The translations under genes and the position numbers were made by a program. Below, piece after piece: positions 38,309-62,759 of a stretch of 64,000 nucleotides of DNA. Numbering within the stretch: the stretch's first letter is position 1; each line of letters begins with the position of its first letter. The notes below the pieces were generated by a model, which saw only the letters and a list, made by a program, of their open reading frames with translations, did no database searches and was not told where the DNA came from. The DNA comes from Muraenolepis orangiensis (lineage: Eukaryota > Chordata > Actinopteri > Gadiformes > Muraenolepididae). The DNA lies in contig CM051007.1 of the NCBI GenBank assembly GCA_027704905.1, positions 27,902,895 through 27,966,894 on the forward strand, read 5' to 3'.

Positions 38309-40420
38309 TCTTATGTTGTTGTTTTTTGCGTTGTTTTGTTTTTGAGTTTATGTCTCACAAAGAGTCAACGTCTTTAACCTTTTTCTGGGGTGGGTTCCTT
38401 TAAAAAAAAAAAATCCTCTTCAAAAGTAGAAAAATTTACTAAAGCAATCTCACAATATTCTCTGCTTTTCTTCTCTTTTTTTGAGTCCAAAGCTTTACAA
38501 TAGAAGTCAATTGATAGTATTTACACAAAGCTGCTTTGCTCAGGCCCCCCGTCGACAACAGAGTGACCAGCGCACACACAGGAAAACGTCTTTGTACAGC
38601 AGCTCTTCAAAATGAAGAGAAATGTGCATTCCCATGCATAAATATACCCGCACACGATATAGAAAATTATATGTGCGCAAGTATCAAAGGGCTTTAAGTC
38701 CTGAAATAGAACAACTAAGGCAATTAGAACCCGGGGGAATATCTTCTTCAATATAAACTTAAATACTTTACTCTGTTTCTATATTTAACAAGAATCGCTG
38801 TCTGTTGCCGTGAGTCCATCAAGAATTGCTCAAAATAGGATTGCAAAGTTTTTACAAATATTCCCGGAAAAAAAAACGTGTCATTTAGTTCGAGATTCTC
38901 CACTCGCCGAGTACGTTCCGCTCCGATGTGTGAAATCCTCCTGACATCAATAATGTGTGTATATATACAAAGGGTACGTTAGTCCAAAGCCACAACGATT
39001 CACACTCCCCCTATGGAGTCCTCTGTGCCTCTTTTCTTCAGATTGGCCCCTAGAGTCCCGTTGTGGTTCCGATTGGCCCCTGGAGTCCCGTTGTGATTTG
39101 CCCGGGGGGCCACAAGCCTTACATCCGAGTATCCGGGCAGATGTTTGCCTAATGATGCGGTCCTCCACCTGAATAGTCACCTGTCGCCGTGAACCAAGAG
39201 GGCAAAAGACAGTCAAATGAGGGGTCAATTCAGACTAAAATCATAAACCTCACCTGGGATTTAATGGCATTAACATTAAGTACATGTCGTACATGACAGA
39301 TGGTTACAAGACACCTGAAAATGTATCACATACCATCTCTTCAAGAACCTCAATTATTTTTAGATCTTTTTTTATTTTTCCAGCATAAGTGACCACGCAC
39401 ACGATGTGCACTTTAATACAACATAAACACCACGACTACAATATCGAGGCTGAGCCGCATAACTACTACAGTTTCATAACAGACTTATGTGGTCAAATCG
39501 AGAATATTTAACCATTTATCTGGACAAAAATAAATAAAAAATAAGCAGTGAATTCCCCCCTCCCTCACAAAACATTACGTGTTGAGTCCTCCCATCGAAT
39601 TGGATTTAGGCAAATACACAGTTGACACCGAGTAGGAGTTGTGTTTATACTGATTATGAGTGGTGGTGTGTGGACAGACTACCGAGAGTATTACCAAGAC
39701 CCGCACAACAACACACTTCGTCAAACTAAGTCATGTGTGTGTATGTATGCGTGTGTGTCGCCCTTCACCGTCATATACACGGACTCTTCTAACACTGGCT
39801 TGCAACTGAACAATACTAATATTTGGACCCCATTATTTACTCACCATTGGCTTATCAACTGAGGCTAACAATGAACAGCTTGTTAGCCAAAACACCGAAT
39901 GCTAAGCTAAAATAACGCGCAGCCAGATGGGTTGCAAATTAGCGCGTCGCTGCAAATGGTGTACAATATATCGTCTGTAAATAGTGAACTAGACGGGGTT
40001 AATTGTAATACAATTTTAGAGGAGCGGGTTCACCCAGGTGGATAGCGTGAAGCTTTAGCATCAAGCTAAGGTTATTGGAAGCGGGGGGGGGGGCTATCGC
40101 TAGCTGCTAGGTGGCTAACGACTCCCGCAATGTTTTTTTAAATATATTTACCGGTTCGAGCGCCCTCTGAACCCACCTCGTTGTTTCTCCAGGTGTTATT
40201 CGTGACACTCTGTCGGTGGACGGTCCGTTTCGCTCCTGAATTACTGTCAATTTGGTGGAAATGTGTTCGTCTTCTATTGTGTTTGCTCTCGCTAGCTAAA
40301 CATGGTCGCCTTCTCTTCCTCGCGCCGCGTCACGTCTCGCCGCCTATGGATTTATCACATGCGGAGCGACGCGCTACTGCCTCCCACCGGCCGAACGGTG
40401 TCACTGCAGCACAGACTACT
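38309..40420 (-). promoter_or_regulatory. ddx6 5' region and probable CpG-rich promoter
   Basis: The sequence around 40160-40420 is CpG-rich (GCGCCGCGTCACGTCTCGCC). It has possible minus-strand donors GTAAAT near 40150 and GTGAGT near 39837. I cannot fix the untranslated first exon. A short direct duplication, GATTGGCCCCT(A/G)GAGTCCCG, lies at 39043-39090. Confidence 0.4.
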
Positions 40421-40865
40421 ACCTAGTGCATCTTTTACTCAATATATAATAATAGCGAAAGGTAACCCTGCAAATGCCACATTTGAATATAAAAACATAA
40501 CTCTGTATAATTGGTTGTACGCCCTTGTTTATTGCATGTTATTGTATTGCATGAGGGTAAACAGATACATGATGTCACCACACCACAGAGATGAAGGGGT
40601 TTCGGTAGTGTGAGACACAAGAATAACCGGAATAGTGTGAGAGTGACAGGTGATGACAGATATTCTCTCTCCTCTGTAACGATCCTAGTGAAGGTCTATG
40701 GTGCGCTGGATCCAGTCAGTAAACTGGCAGACCTGTGGATGAAGAGACATACAGTCAGAGAAAGACAGACACAGACTAATACTGGCCAATCAGCACACAG
40801 GTTGGCGTGAATTGATAATTTACACCATAGACTGTTCTTTAAAAACGTATATTTAGAACATTAAA

Positions 40866-41000
40866 AAAAAATATATATATATACTGATATTGATATATAT
40901 ATATATATATATATATAGCTATATATATATAGATATATAGATATATAAAATTGAAAACACACACATATATATATATATATATAAAAACAAAAATAAATAA
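40866..41000. repeat. AT microsatellite region
   Basis: Several TA runs with short interruptions. Confidence 0.9.
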
Positions 41001-41079
41001 AACATATATTAAATATATTGAAAAATAGGATATTTTTATAAATTTGTCAAACCCATATATGTCATTACGTTACAATACA

Positions 41080-41180
41080 TAACATTACAGTCATTTAGCA
41101 GATGCTTTTGTCCAAAGCGACTTACTGTGTTCAAGAAAGGTAGGTAAGAGAACAACTCGTCACCAGAAGTCAAAATTTCT
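41080..41180 (+). repeat. Teleost short repeat with CAAAGCGACTTAC motif
   Basis: TTTAGCAGATGCTTTTGTCC followed by AAAGCGACTTAC, then the GGTAAGAGAACAACTCGTCA block also seen near 361 and 11240. Related copies are at 49345-49480 and 56690-56800. Confidence 0.7.
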
Positions 41181-41322
41181 GTCAATCATCAGTTTAAGAA
41201 ATATAATAAAAAAATAATAAATATAATATATATAAGTAATTCTCTTTCAGTGACATCTCTCAATATAAGCTTATGTTCATACAATATGTATTCATATTTT
41301 AAAAAAAAGCCTATGGTTTGCA

Positions 41323-44426
<3,104 letters not shown>

Positions 44427-44427
<1 letters not shown>

Positions 44428-44506
44428 GGTGGCTGAAGAACACTAGAACCTTCTACAAAGGAACTCAGGGAAAACACACACCACCGCTTCTTTAAGTTCT
44501 ATTTAA
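44427..44506 (-). promoter_or_regulatory. Trypsin-like gene promoter
   Basis: TTAAATAG at 44506-44499 lies about 75 bases upstream of the ATG, which sits in a good CCACCATGATG context. A GATTGG word lies further upstream near 44550. The promoter looks intact, arguing against a dead gene. Confidence 0.55.
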
Positions 44507-45224
44507 GTCCGAAATCTGTGGCACCGTCACCGTCAAAGGGCCAATCACACCGACGCTACGGAGGGATGTGTGTGTCCACCCTGTTAATGTCTGGGAATCT
44601 GAGCCAGACATCCAGGTGTGAGGTCGCATGGGATGCATGAGAAATGTCAAGGTGTGAGTATGGTACGTATAGATTTGCTTTATTTTTAGGCTTGGGGGGG
44701 GGGATATTATTTAGTTAATCTGATGGATGGTTGAAAGATTTTGCACCCTTAAATGTAAAGGAAAATCATCAATCAGTTGAATTCACAGATCTTGACAAAA
44801 ATAAACACAGATCTTCAAAAAATGAATAATCTGTTATTCTGCATTTCTTCACGTAAACCAGAATGACGCAACATATTGTCCTGATACCTTACTGCTGCCA
44901 CTTATTCATTTCCCCTTATCTTATTGACAGTATGTTCTACAGGAAAGAACATTGTGTAAATCATCGGGTACTAGACACTACACTAGAGGACACTAGAGGA
45001 CTTTACTTCAACTACAGTTCTCCTTCAAGATCTAACATTTGTTTTTGCCTACAATGTACTATGGAATGCGTTCCACCTATTTCCTCCCACAGTATGAATT
45101 TCCTACAATTGAACACTATTTACTATACTATGTACTATGTATACTATGTACTATACTATACAGCACTTTACTATAACACTACTGTTCACAATACAGAACA
45201 ATTAAGTGACTGATGGATGATGTG
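44507..45224. other. Intergenic spacer
   Basis: AT-rich, with ACTATACTATGTACTAT simple repeats around 45120-45175. No gene seen. Confidence 0.5.
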
Positions 45225-45430
45225 TTGTCATGTGTTGAATTGTGCAAAAAGCATTTAAACGCATTTTAAAGTGCCAGTAGTGCAGCAGCATCATGAATAC
45301 AGTGCAGTGCAGAACAGTGCAGTAGCTGTAATGAGTCCAGAAAGTCCAACAAAAGTATGATAGTGTAAAGTTATATGGATGATGATGTTCTGATAGTGGC
45401 AGCGCTCCTAGCAGTTCAGTAAGTCACTGC
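45225..45430 (-). repeat. LINE-like 3' tail, unexpanded copy
   Basis: Its complement matches both flanks of the minisatellite at 24660-25410: CTGCCACTATCA on one side and GGACTTTCTGGACTCAT on the other, with only a single short spacer between. Confidence 0.75.
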
Positions 45431-46269
45431 CTGTGGATATAAAACCGGTATTCTGGATAATGCTGAACAGGCAACCGGAACGCAGGATCTCTGTCCGTCT
45501 TCTCAAGTCACACAAGATCAAGGTGAAAACAACAAACAAACAAACACACACACACAAACAAGCACAGACCGGACCAGACCTCTGCGTTTTGTTCAAGTCC
45601 AAGTTTAATATTTTAGTTTTATCAACACTTTCACATAAGTTAAACCGTTATAATCTTCACAGGCAGAAAAACAATCCACCGCTCCAGACCCAGGCTGCTG
45701 TGCTAGCTCATGTTGGTCAACAAGGAGAGACGAGAAGTGAACCAAACAGGTGTTTATATATTCATACAGTACGTGGTATTACTCCAGGACAGGTCAAACA
45801 TGACCCGGTGGCTTTTGGTAATGCTGGTAAGGTAAAAACAAAAGCTCATGAGCATGGAGCATGGTCATAAGAGGTTAACAAGATTTAAATTAAAAAAAAG
45901 ACAAAGTCAACTCGTAAGGCAACTCGGAACGACCCGCGGGAGAATGAAAGGTCAGGGGTCAACTTCCCTTCTAGGTAGGCTCGTTGTGCGAAGATAAGGG
46001 GGAGCCATTTCTCTCTGTCTGAGGAGGGCGGGGGGCCCCAGTCGGAGGGCGGGGGCCCCCAGTCGACACCTTGCCATTTCACTCGGCGAGCGTGCAAACA
46101 AAACGTCAAAGCAAAAAAACAACAATACAGTACTGCTCTGAACTCAAAAGACACAACGGCTCCGACAATTCGATAATATAAATCAGGACATTTTCCCCCG
46201 AAAGCCTGTTCTTGTCTTGGTTACTTTTAGGTACATTTTAGTTCTTCCACTAAGGGGTGAATTAGACAT

Positions 46270-46275
46270 TTTATT
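46270..46275 (-). terminator. lipe polyadenylation signal
   Basis: AATAAA on the minus strand about 190 bases past the lipe stop codon. Confidence 0.5.
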
Positions 46276-46466
46276 GTAGTCCACGCCAATTTCACACGTA
46301 TAGGCGACAAATTGAATTTTCTCTATTCTTCCTATTATATATTCATGATCGTTGTTCTTTGCATGAGAAGGACACGCAGGATGACTCCTATCCAGGGTTG
46401 CCTCGGTTGTACTTTGTACCAGTTGTGCTGACACCATGCGGCTCAGTGTCGGTGTGGATATCAAAC

Positions 46467-54921
<8,455 letters not shown>

Positions 54922-54956
54922 GGCTGTGGTTTAAAAGGGGATGGGGACAGGGACGG

Positions 54957-55003
<47 letters not shown>

Positions 55004-56160
55004 AGCATGATGACGGATATCTGACTCCTGGTTGACCTTTAACCGGTCCCTTCACACGTCTACACAACAGAGACATGTGATGTGCTGTATGTCAACGAAC
55101 ACACTGCCCCCTGTTCATTGACATATCTATCTCTCTCTCACTATCTATATATCTCGCCCCCTATCTCTCTCTCTCCCCTCTCTCTCTACCTCTCTCTTTC
55201 TACCCCTCTCTCTCTCTCTCTTTCCCCTCTCTCTCCCCTCACCCTCTCTCTCTCCCTCACTCCCCCCTCTCCCCCCTCACCCCTCCCCTCTCTCTTTCCA
55301 GGAGTGTCAACAAAGCCACCGCCGCGATCACCGTGACTACCTCGGACACGCCCTCATTCAACCTCACGAGATTAAACGCTGCTTATCTGCTTGCTCAAGG
55401 GGTTGAAGTTCTTGTGGACAACATGTGATACACGGTCTTCTTTACCAACCGGGGAAATGCTGTTACATGTCAAACACATGGCCAAACCATTTGGTGGTTC
55501 AGAATCTCCTATTGGCTTGTATGCAGTGTGTGACTAAACTACTTTCGACGAATAAATCAAAGTCAAAAAGGTGTGTCACCTGTAGCCCAATAGCCCAGAG
55601 CGGCTTGGAGCCTGACCTATGTCAATAAAGGCTGTTTAACTACTACTCAAGAGATGCCTTTTTAAAAACAGCACGACTACATCCACAGGGGGGGGGGGGG
55701 GGGGGGGGTAATTAGAGACAGATTCAATAGAGATTGTCCTGGAATCTGTGTGTCAGCGACACATGACAACACACACTGTTGTTCTGCTGGTCTATGGGGA
55801 GTCGCACTGTAAAATGTGACTTTGCTGTTGTTCCCAAACACACACTATATAGTTGAGGTGTGTGCCGTAGTATACACCCAACATCAACAACAACAACATC
55901 AACAAGCCCCCCCCCCCCCCGGGGTGGGATGTGACCAGAGGATGTTGACACAGGAAGGATTACATAAATGTCACATGAAAAAGGAGAGAAAAACAGAACA
56001 CAACCGCCATTCCTATACACACCGACCACCAGGGTTATCATTGTACATGGGGGGGATGTGTCCCGAAGCAACATGTATGTATGTATGTATGTATGTATGT
56101 ATGTATGTATGTATGTATGTATGTATGTATGTATGTATATAAAGTTAAGCAGATCACTTA
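54922..56160. other. Probable lipe 5' intron
   Basis: Contains GA repeats (54965-55003), a long CT-rich tract (55128-55300), G and C homopolymers (55688-55709, 55907-55920) and a GTAT tetranucleotide run (56072-56138). No coding sequence recognised. Confidence 0.5.
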
Positions 56161-56161
56161 C

Positions 56162-56460
56162 CCTTGTGTCGGCTTATGCGGCTTGTCAACGGAGCGGTCA
56201 CGTACTTCCTGTTGTGTTAGGACCGATGGCGGATAATAATAACCGTTATTAAATTATGAACCACCCGTGTTCTCACTGTGGGTCTTCTCTGTCATCTCTG
56301 ACTTGTTCAACGCCGACATGTTCCCCCCCCCACCCGGCCCCCGGCCCCCACCGCCCGGTTTCGTTTCGTTTTCCTGCTGCCGGCCTGGCCCTGACCTGGC
56401 TTGGCGTGACGTCACGTGATCGTGACGTCACCCGAGCACCGCGCCTCGCCATTGGCTGTT
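56162..56460 (-). promoter_or_regulatory. Probable lipe promoter with paired CRE sites
   Basis: GC-rich block with two palindromic TGACGTCA sites (56407-56414 and 56423-56430), an E-box palindrome TCACGTGA overlapping the first (56412-56419), and a CCAAT box on the minus strand (56455-56451). Downstream on the minus strand a strong donor AAGG|GTAAGT lies near 56162, fitting a non-coding first exon joined to the ATG exon by the CCACAG just upstream of 54921. Assignment to lipe is by orientation and order only. Confidence 0.55.
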
Positions 56461-56518
56461 AGGCACCACTCTAAGGAAACCCCCCCCGGCAGGCAGCAGG
56501 TCGCTGGGGTCCAATGAC

Positions 56519-56663
<145 letters not shown>

Positions 56664-56689
56664 GGGGGAAAGGTCAGGTAGGCTGTTGT

Positions 56690-56800
56690 TTTACATTACA
56701 TTACATTACATTACATTAAGCAGACGTGTTTGTCCAAAGTGACTTACAATAAGTGCATCAAAATGCAGGCAGGCAAGAGAACTACTAGTCACTCAATGTT
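56690..56800 (+). repeat. Teleost short repeat
   Basis: ACATT pentamers, then TTAAGCAGACGTGTTTGTCC and AAAGTGACTTACA, then GCAAGAGAACTACTAGTCAC; same family as 41080-41180. Confidence 0.65.
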
Positions 56801-58256
56801 TTATTGTAGGCCTACGGTCCATGTGTGCCATGTTATACAAAGTATATTCAAAGTATACCATAAAGTATATACACTTTATACCCTGAATACGTGTCTGGTT
56901 TGAGTACTTGAGCATTGGCCGAGTGCACTTAATTAGGTAAGTGGCTTACAATTAGTTCATTAAGACTCAAGTATACTATATATTTATTATCATGTGTGCT
57001 GTATGCATGTTTAACGATATTTTACTTGATTGGGTTACTTGGCGTTTTCATATATATTTTATCTTGGCAAATCATTTGTATAATCTTAATTTTCCATCAG
57101 TACAAATATATATAAACTATACCAACCATTAGTCCTGACAAAACCAGAAGAGTGTGGTGTAGGTCTAATAGTAGTTTTAAAAAAATAAAAAAATAAATAC
57201 ATTTTGACTAAATTATGATACGACGGGGTTTTCGTACAAGAGCAACAACGCTGATGGAGATCATCTACACTTTTTCCTCGCATTAATTATCTCTGTGCAA
57301 AAGATGAGAAGCAATCCTCGTTTCCACCAGAGGGGGGCGCTCGTCACCTAAATACATTTTAAACTACTGTTCGCCGATAGAGGGCAGTGCGGCTTTCTGT
57401 GAATGTGAATGAAGACTTCGTGCAACACTACAAGGGACACTAGCGTAGATTATGCAATACTATGTCATACAAATATTATACAATATGAAATTTACAGAGA
57501 ACTGTACTGTATATGCACACCCAAAAGAGGCCTATGAATTGATAGTCACTCAATTCAAAGAAGAACAATGAAACTACCGTAGTATTTGTTTTGTGTCAAA
57601 GATAAGATATTATATATTTTTTATCGTTTTTTTTGTAACTCCTTGGTTTAACATACAGCCCTATATATAAACTGTACATACAAAGGGGTGGTTAGGTTTT
57701 AGGTTTTAGGCATCTCGTTTAACATCAACTGTAACAGCAACGGTTTCGGATAAAGGCGTTTTTCAGTGTCAAACACAAACCTTATGTTTGACAACGTAAG
57801 ATGTGTCTAAAATGAAATAACGAAACTAAACAGATCCGGCTTGGTAAATGAGTAACGCCTAAGTCCGCATTACAGGAACGTGCAGGGTCATGATTGACAT
57901 GGGCGGCTGAAATGACTGAACTTGTGGTTTAACCTAGCGCTATCTTTTGAAGCACTATGTACACTCATACCTATCTCATGTTGAGAAACGAGGAGTAAGC
58001 AATTGTGGATGAATCGATTGGTACGTCTTGCACGGATACAAAAAAGCCCCATGTCTGCACTTTACTTTCATTTGCCGGGCTTTTGACTTTTTGACTTTAC
58101 TGTTGCTGACCTTTGAACTCTAGGGCTGCAGATCATGTTCTCTTCCCTTCAACGGACAAACTAAATATAGGCATGTCTTCTTGACTCTCCTAGGGTTTGT
58201 CAAACAGTTCTCAGGGACAGCGTTGGTGTGGAGTCTGGTGTGGCTGTTTGACTCTG

Positions 58257-58292
<36 letters not shown>

Positions 58293-58638
58293 TGGACCGC
58301 TGTTCATTACAGACTAGACATGGCTGTAGCGTGTGTGTGTGTGTGTGTGTGTGTGAAAAAAACCGACACATGCACGCACACGCGTGCACACACACACGCA
58401 CACGCGCACACACACACACACACACACACCCACACACATGCACACATGCACATAGACCCCCCCCCCCCCCCCTAGTATTTCTCTGTAAATAGTTAGACAT
58501 GCAATTAGGCGTGGTTAAAGATGGAGGAAGGTCACGTTTGGGCACACGAGGCACATCCATTCCCCATACCTCCATGTTGATTAAACACAGGGCAGAGGGG
58601 TTGTGTGTCCTTCACCACGCTGCTACCCGTGGCCAGCT

Positions 58639-58714
<76 letters not shown>

Positions 58715-59136
58715 CTCATTAGATATCCCTTAGCGGCCGACCGTCAACAAACCCTTGTGGCAAATGAACACAATTTGCCCGGTCACCTTCCCCCCCGAAC
58801 GGCTACATTCAGACGCTAACGGCTGCCGCCTGTTTGTGGTGGGGTAAACTCTGTGGAGCGCTCCGTCTGTCCTCCTGTGTCGTGTTGTGTGGTAAATATT
58901 GTAATTGACCGCGGTGCTGTGTGTCTTATAAAGGGGTGGATTACATGGAAGCAGTTAAAGTAAGGTTTGATTATGTTAGGGTATATGATTTGTTATGGTA
59001 TATGTTGTGTTACGTCTAGTTTAGATTTATGTGTGTTTCATTCATCCCAGAGGGGATATTCCGTTACATAAACTGCAGCACATTTTGTAACAAAATATAA
59101 AAATACATAATAATAATGAATGTATTATTATTAATT
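56801..59136. other. Gene-poor AT-rich interval
   Basis: No gene recognised on either strand. It contains GT/CA microsatellites (58258-58291, 58330-58355, 58375-58450) and a CT run of about 36 units (58640-58711). Confidence 0.5.
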
Positions 59137-59140
59137 ATAC

Positions 59141-62100
59141 TGAAACGGCCTGGGGAAGGCTGTGATTGGGGACATTTGGACATTTGGCTCGGGAATGCCC
59201 CAAGTCACGGCAGGGGCAGGGAAACGGCACGGGTCCCGCATACTTCCCCGGTGTTACCCTTCACGAGAGGGGCCCAGGGGGGCAGCCAAGGAAACCAGGT
59301 GTCGTCTTCCTGAGAAGTCGAGGGAGACAAGGCCCGGGGGCCTATAGTGACCGCGGGGAGGGCCTCGATTGGGGACTCATGTTTTGTAGTGGTCAACGTG
59401 GACGGTAAACCATGCACAGCCCTAGTTGACTCGGGGTCGACAGTGACTTTGCTACGGGCAGACTTAGTGCCGAGCAATACACAGCTGGAGCCCACAACGG
59501 TACAGCTACACACGTTACGGGGGAGCTGGCACCGTTAAAGGGGAAGGTCACTGTAAGTTGTCGGTAGGAGGGTGGTATGGTGTGGGTAGCGGCAGTACCG
59601 GAACCCTGCATTCTGTGCCTGGACTTTTTGAAGGCTACCGGCTGTAGCCTAGACTAGAGCGGGGGTCGTAAGCTTCAGGGACTGGGGGCCCACCCTGGGT
59701 GGCCCCCCAGTCAGGCTGCGGGCGGCAGAGGTGAGGAATACGAAGACGGGGGCCAGCTGCGCCCCCTCCGGGCTCCTCGCCCAGGAGATACCCGGTCCGA
59801 AGGGTTCCCCCAACCGCACCCCCACCGAGAACCCTCCTGCCCCCAGCCAGTTACCGGGACCCCAGCCTGGGGGTGACGGACTACTACCACTGGCGCGACA
59901 GGAGGTGTGCGACCAAGCCGTGCTCAACCTGCTGCAAGCAGAAACCATCGAACCCTCCGACAGTCCATGGGCAGCCGCCGTCGTAATGGTCCCGAAGAAG
60001 CTGGGGGGTTGGCAGCGACAGGCCGGTGAACTTCACCCGAAATGACTCGTATCCCTTGCCCCGAATTGATGAGTCCCTGGACTTGGTCGTGGGCTCATCG
60101 TGGTTCTCCTCCTTTGACCTTCGCAGCGGGTACTACCAGGTGCCCCTGGCTCCCGAGGCGAGACCTAATGTGTAATGCCCCAGCAACCTTTGCCCGGCTG
60201 ATGGACCAGGTGCTCGCCGGGGTTCCCCGTCAGCAGTGCGTGGTGTACCTGGACGACATCACTCAGGTTAGTGCTGGAAAGGGTCAGGGCCGCAGGTTTA
60301 AAGCTTCACCCAGATAAGTGCTACTTTATGCAGCGGGAGGTAGACCTTCTGGGCCACACAGTGGGTGCGGAGGGCATCAGTACCCTGAAGGACAAGGTGC
60401 GAGCAGTAGCAGACTGGCCCACCCCCCGTAACCAGACACAGCTGAAGAGCTTCTTGGGCCTGGCTTCCTACTACCGGCGTTTTGTACGGGGTTTTGCCTG
60501 CCTGGCAGCACCGCTGTTCCGTCTGCTGCAGAAAGACAGAGACTTTGAGTGGACGGAACAATGCCAAGAGGCCTTTAGCAGCCTGCAACGAGTCTTGTGC
60601 CAGGCACCGGTACTGGTCCCAGCGAACCCCTCCCTGCCCTTTCTCTTAGACACAGACGCTAGTGCCGTTGGAGTGGGGGGCGTGCTCTCGCAAGAGGGGC
60701 CTGAGGGAGAGCGGGTCATAGCCTATTTCAGTAGGGCGTTCAACAAGGTCGAGAGACGTTACTGCGTTACCCGCAGGGAGCTCCTGGCACTGATGTTGTC
60801 CATACGCCACTTCAAATACTACCTGTGCTGGCCCTCTTTCCGGTTGCGGACAGACCATGCCGCCCTCAAATGGCTCATGACCTTTAAGGAACTGGAGGGT
60901 CAGGTAGGCCAGTGGCTGGAGGAGCTCCAGGCCTTCAACTTCACCATGGAGTATAGGGCAGGCGCCCGCCACACCAACGCCAACGCGCTCTCTCGGCGGC
61001 CATGTTCTGCGGAGGGTTGCCGGTACTGTGACCGGAGGGAGGCGAGAGAGAGAGAGAGCTGCGGGACGAGGAGGAGGCAGGGCACTCCACCCCTCATGGG
61101 GAGGTGCTCTGTAGGGGGCTACAGATTGTCGGCCGAGCCGAGTGGAGGCAACAACAGGAGCAGGACCCGGACCTACAGCCGGTGCGGCATTGGGTGGAGG
61201 CGCAGCAGCGGCCTCCGTGGGAGACGGTGGCCCAGCTGTCGGCAAACACCAAGGGACTGTGGTCCAAGTTTGGGGCTCTGCGCCTGGGCCAAGCGGTCCT
61301 ACAGAGGTCCTGGACCGAGCCAGCATCCGGGGAGGAGAGGTGGCAAACGGCGGTCCTCAAGGGCTTGCGGGCGGGAGTACTCGGAGCCATGCATGGAGCG
61401 GCCGGGTCGGGTAACTTCGGGGTCACCAAGACCCTTGGTCGCCTTCGCCAGGGCTGCTACTGGGGGCAGTGCAGGAGGGACGTAGAAGACTTCCGCCGCC
61501 ACTGCGACCCCACAAAGGCCCGCCGGGACGCTCGCACGCCCCACTACTTCACCAAATGGCCAGAGGCGTACGCGCTGCCGGGCCAGGAGGCCACCACGGT
61601 GGCAGATGCCCTGGTGGAGGGAATGTTCTGCCGTTTTGGGGTACCAGAGACCCTACACAGTGACCAGGGAAGGAATTTCGAGTCCCGGGTGTTTACCGCT
61701 ATGTGCGAGCGCCTGGGGATCCAGAAAACCTGTACCACCCCCTTGCGACTGCAGAGTGACGGGTTGGTGGAGAGATTCAACCGCACCCTGGGGCAACAGC
61801 TGGCCATCCTCACGTCATCACACCAGAGGGATTGGGACGACCATCTACCCTTGGTTCTCATGTCGTGCAGATCGGCGGCGCAAGAAAGCACCTCCTGCAC
61901 GCCCGCTCTGCTCATGCTGGGCAGGGAGCATCGCACCCTGGCCGAGTTGGGCCGTTTGGTTGACCCCCTGACACCCTGCCTCCGGCCCCCGGCCCGAAGT
62001 ATGCTAGCAGACTTCAGGATCGCCTGGTGTCGGCAGCTCCGGGCCGGAGTGAGGCAGAAAAGAAACTATGACGTGCGGGCAAAAGGGCGTAACTTTGAGG

Positions 62101-62416
62101 CTGGGGAGCTGGTGTGGATTTACAACCCACAGCGTTGGGGAGTCCGCTCCAATTGGGGTGTGATCGTTGGGGTGGGGTTACGTCCCCGGTCCCTCGGGGG
62201 CGAGGACCTTATTTGTGGGGGGGTATTGTAACAGCCTGGGGAAGGCTGTGATTGGGGGTGGGCCCGAGGGGAGTGGTTCCGGTTGGGCGGGAGTTTAGGG
62301 GTTGTTGTTCCGAGTAAAGTGTGTGTGTGTGTGTGTAAACTAGCTTGTTAGCTGACGGCTAAGGGCAATAAACTTGTGTTCACTATACTCCGTGTCCTTC
62401 AGCTCATTTCGCTACA
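59141..62416 (+). mobile_element. Ty3/Gypsy LTR retrotransposon, defective
   Basis: Starts TGAAAC and ends with a 190-bp 3' LTR (62227-62416, TGTAAC...CTACA, AATAAA inside), preceded by a G-rich polypurine tract. ATAC at 59137-59140 and 62417-62420 is the likely target duplication. In order: gag zinc knuckle remnant (GHLARECPK, about 59172), aspartic protease (LVDSGST, about 59420), reverse transcriptase with YLDD (about 60245), RNase H (about 60640-61000) and integrase (about 61390-62000), the Ty3/Gypsy order. It is broken by stops and frameshifts in gag-pol (near 59540, 60045, 60160, 60300 and 61030). The 5' LTR is cut to its first 30 bases and fused to gag. The integrase core lacks the segment with its first catalytic Asp. 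It should be immobile. Confidence 0.9.
62227..62416 (+). repeat. 3' LTR of the Ty3/Gypsy element
   Basis: 190 bases from TGTAACAGCC to TTTCGCTACA, with AATAAA at about 62367. The first 30 bases match 59141-59170. Confidence 0.8.
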
Positions 62417-62454
62417 ATACGATTATTAATAATACATTGTAGCAGAGAAAGCTG

Positions 62455-62720
62455 CCACCAGCATAAAATGCGTACTTGAGGGCTCCTCGCGACGACAAGG
62501 ACACAGGTTGATGAGGAATCAGGTTTATTGCAGAGTTTTTAATCACGGTGAACAGAGCAGAAGGTACATGCTAGAGCTCTCCTCCTCGAGTGTGTGTGGT
62601 GGAGGCTGCTTTAATCTGTGAGCCTTGATTAACAAGGACCCACAGGTGTGCAGCCTCACCAGCCAATCAGTCTAACTCAGGCCAGGCAAGGCTGCTTAAA
62701 CCAGCCACCAACCACACACA
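62455..62720 (+). repeat. Dispersed LTR-like repeat, copy C
   Basis: Matches 19745-20010: AAAGCTGCCACCAGC, GACACAGG..GATGAGGAATC, GGTTTATTGCAGAG and CCACAGGTGTGCAGCCTCAC. It lies just beyond the Ty3/Gypsy element. Confidence 0.7.
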
Positions 62721-62759
62721 CACTTCACATACCCCCAACGCCAAATAGGCCTATATCAC

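Noticed and set aside
60271..61485. A 404-codon frame as a host gene
   Set aside because: It is the RNase H part of the Ty3/Gypsy element running on out of frame after about 61030.
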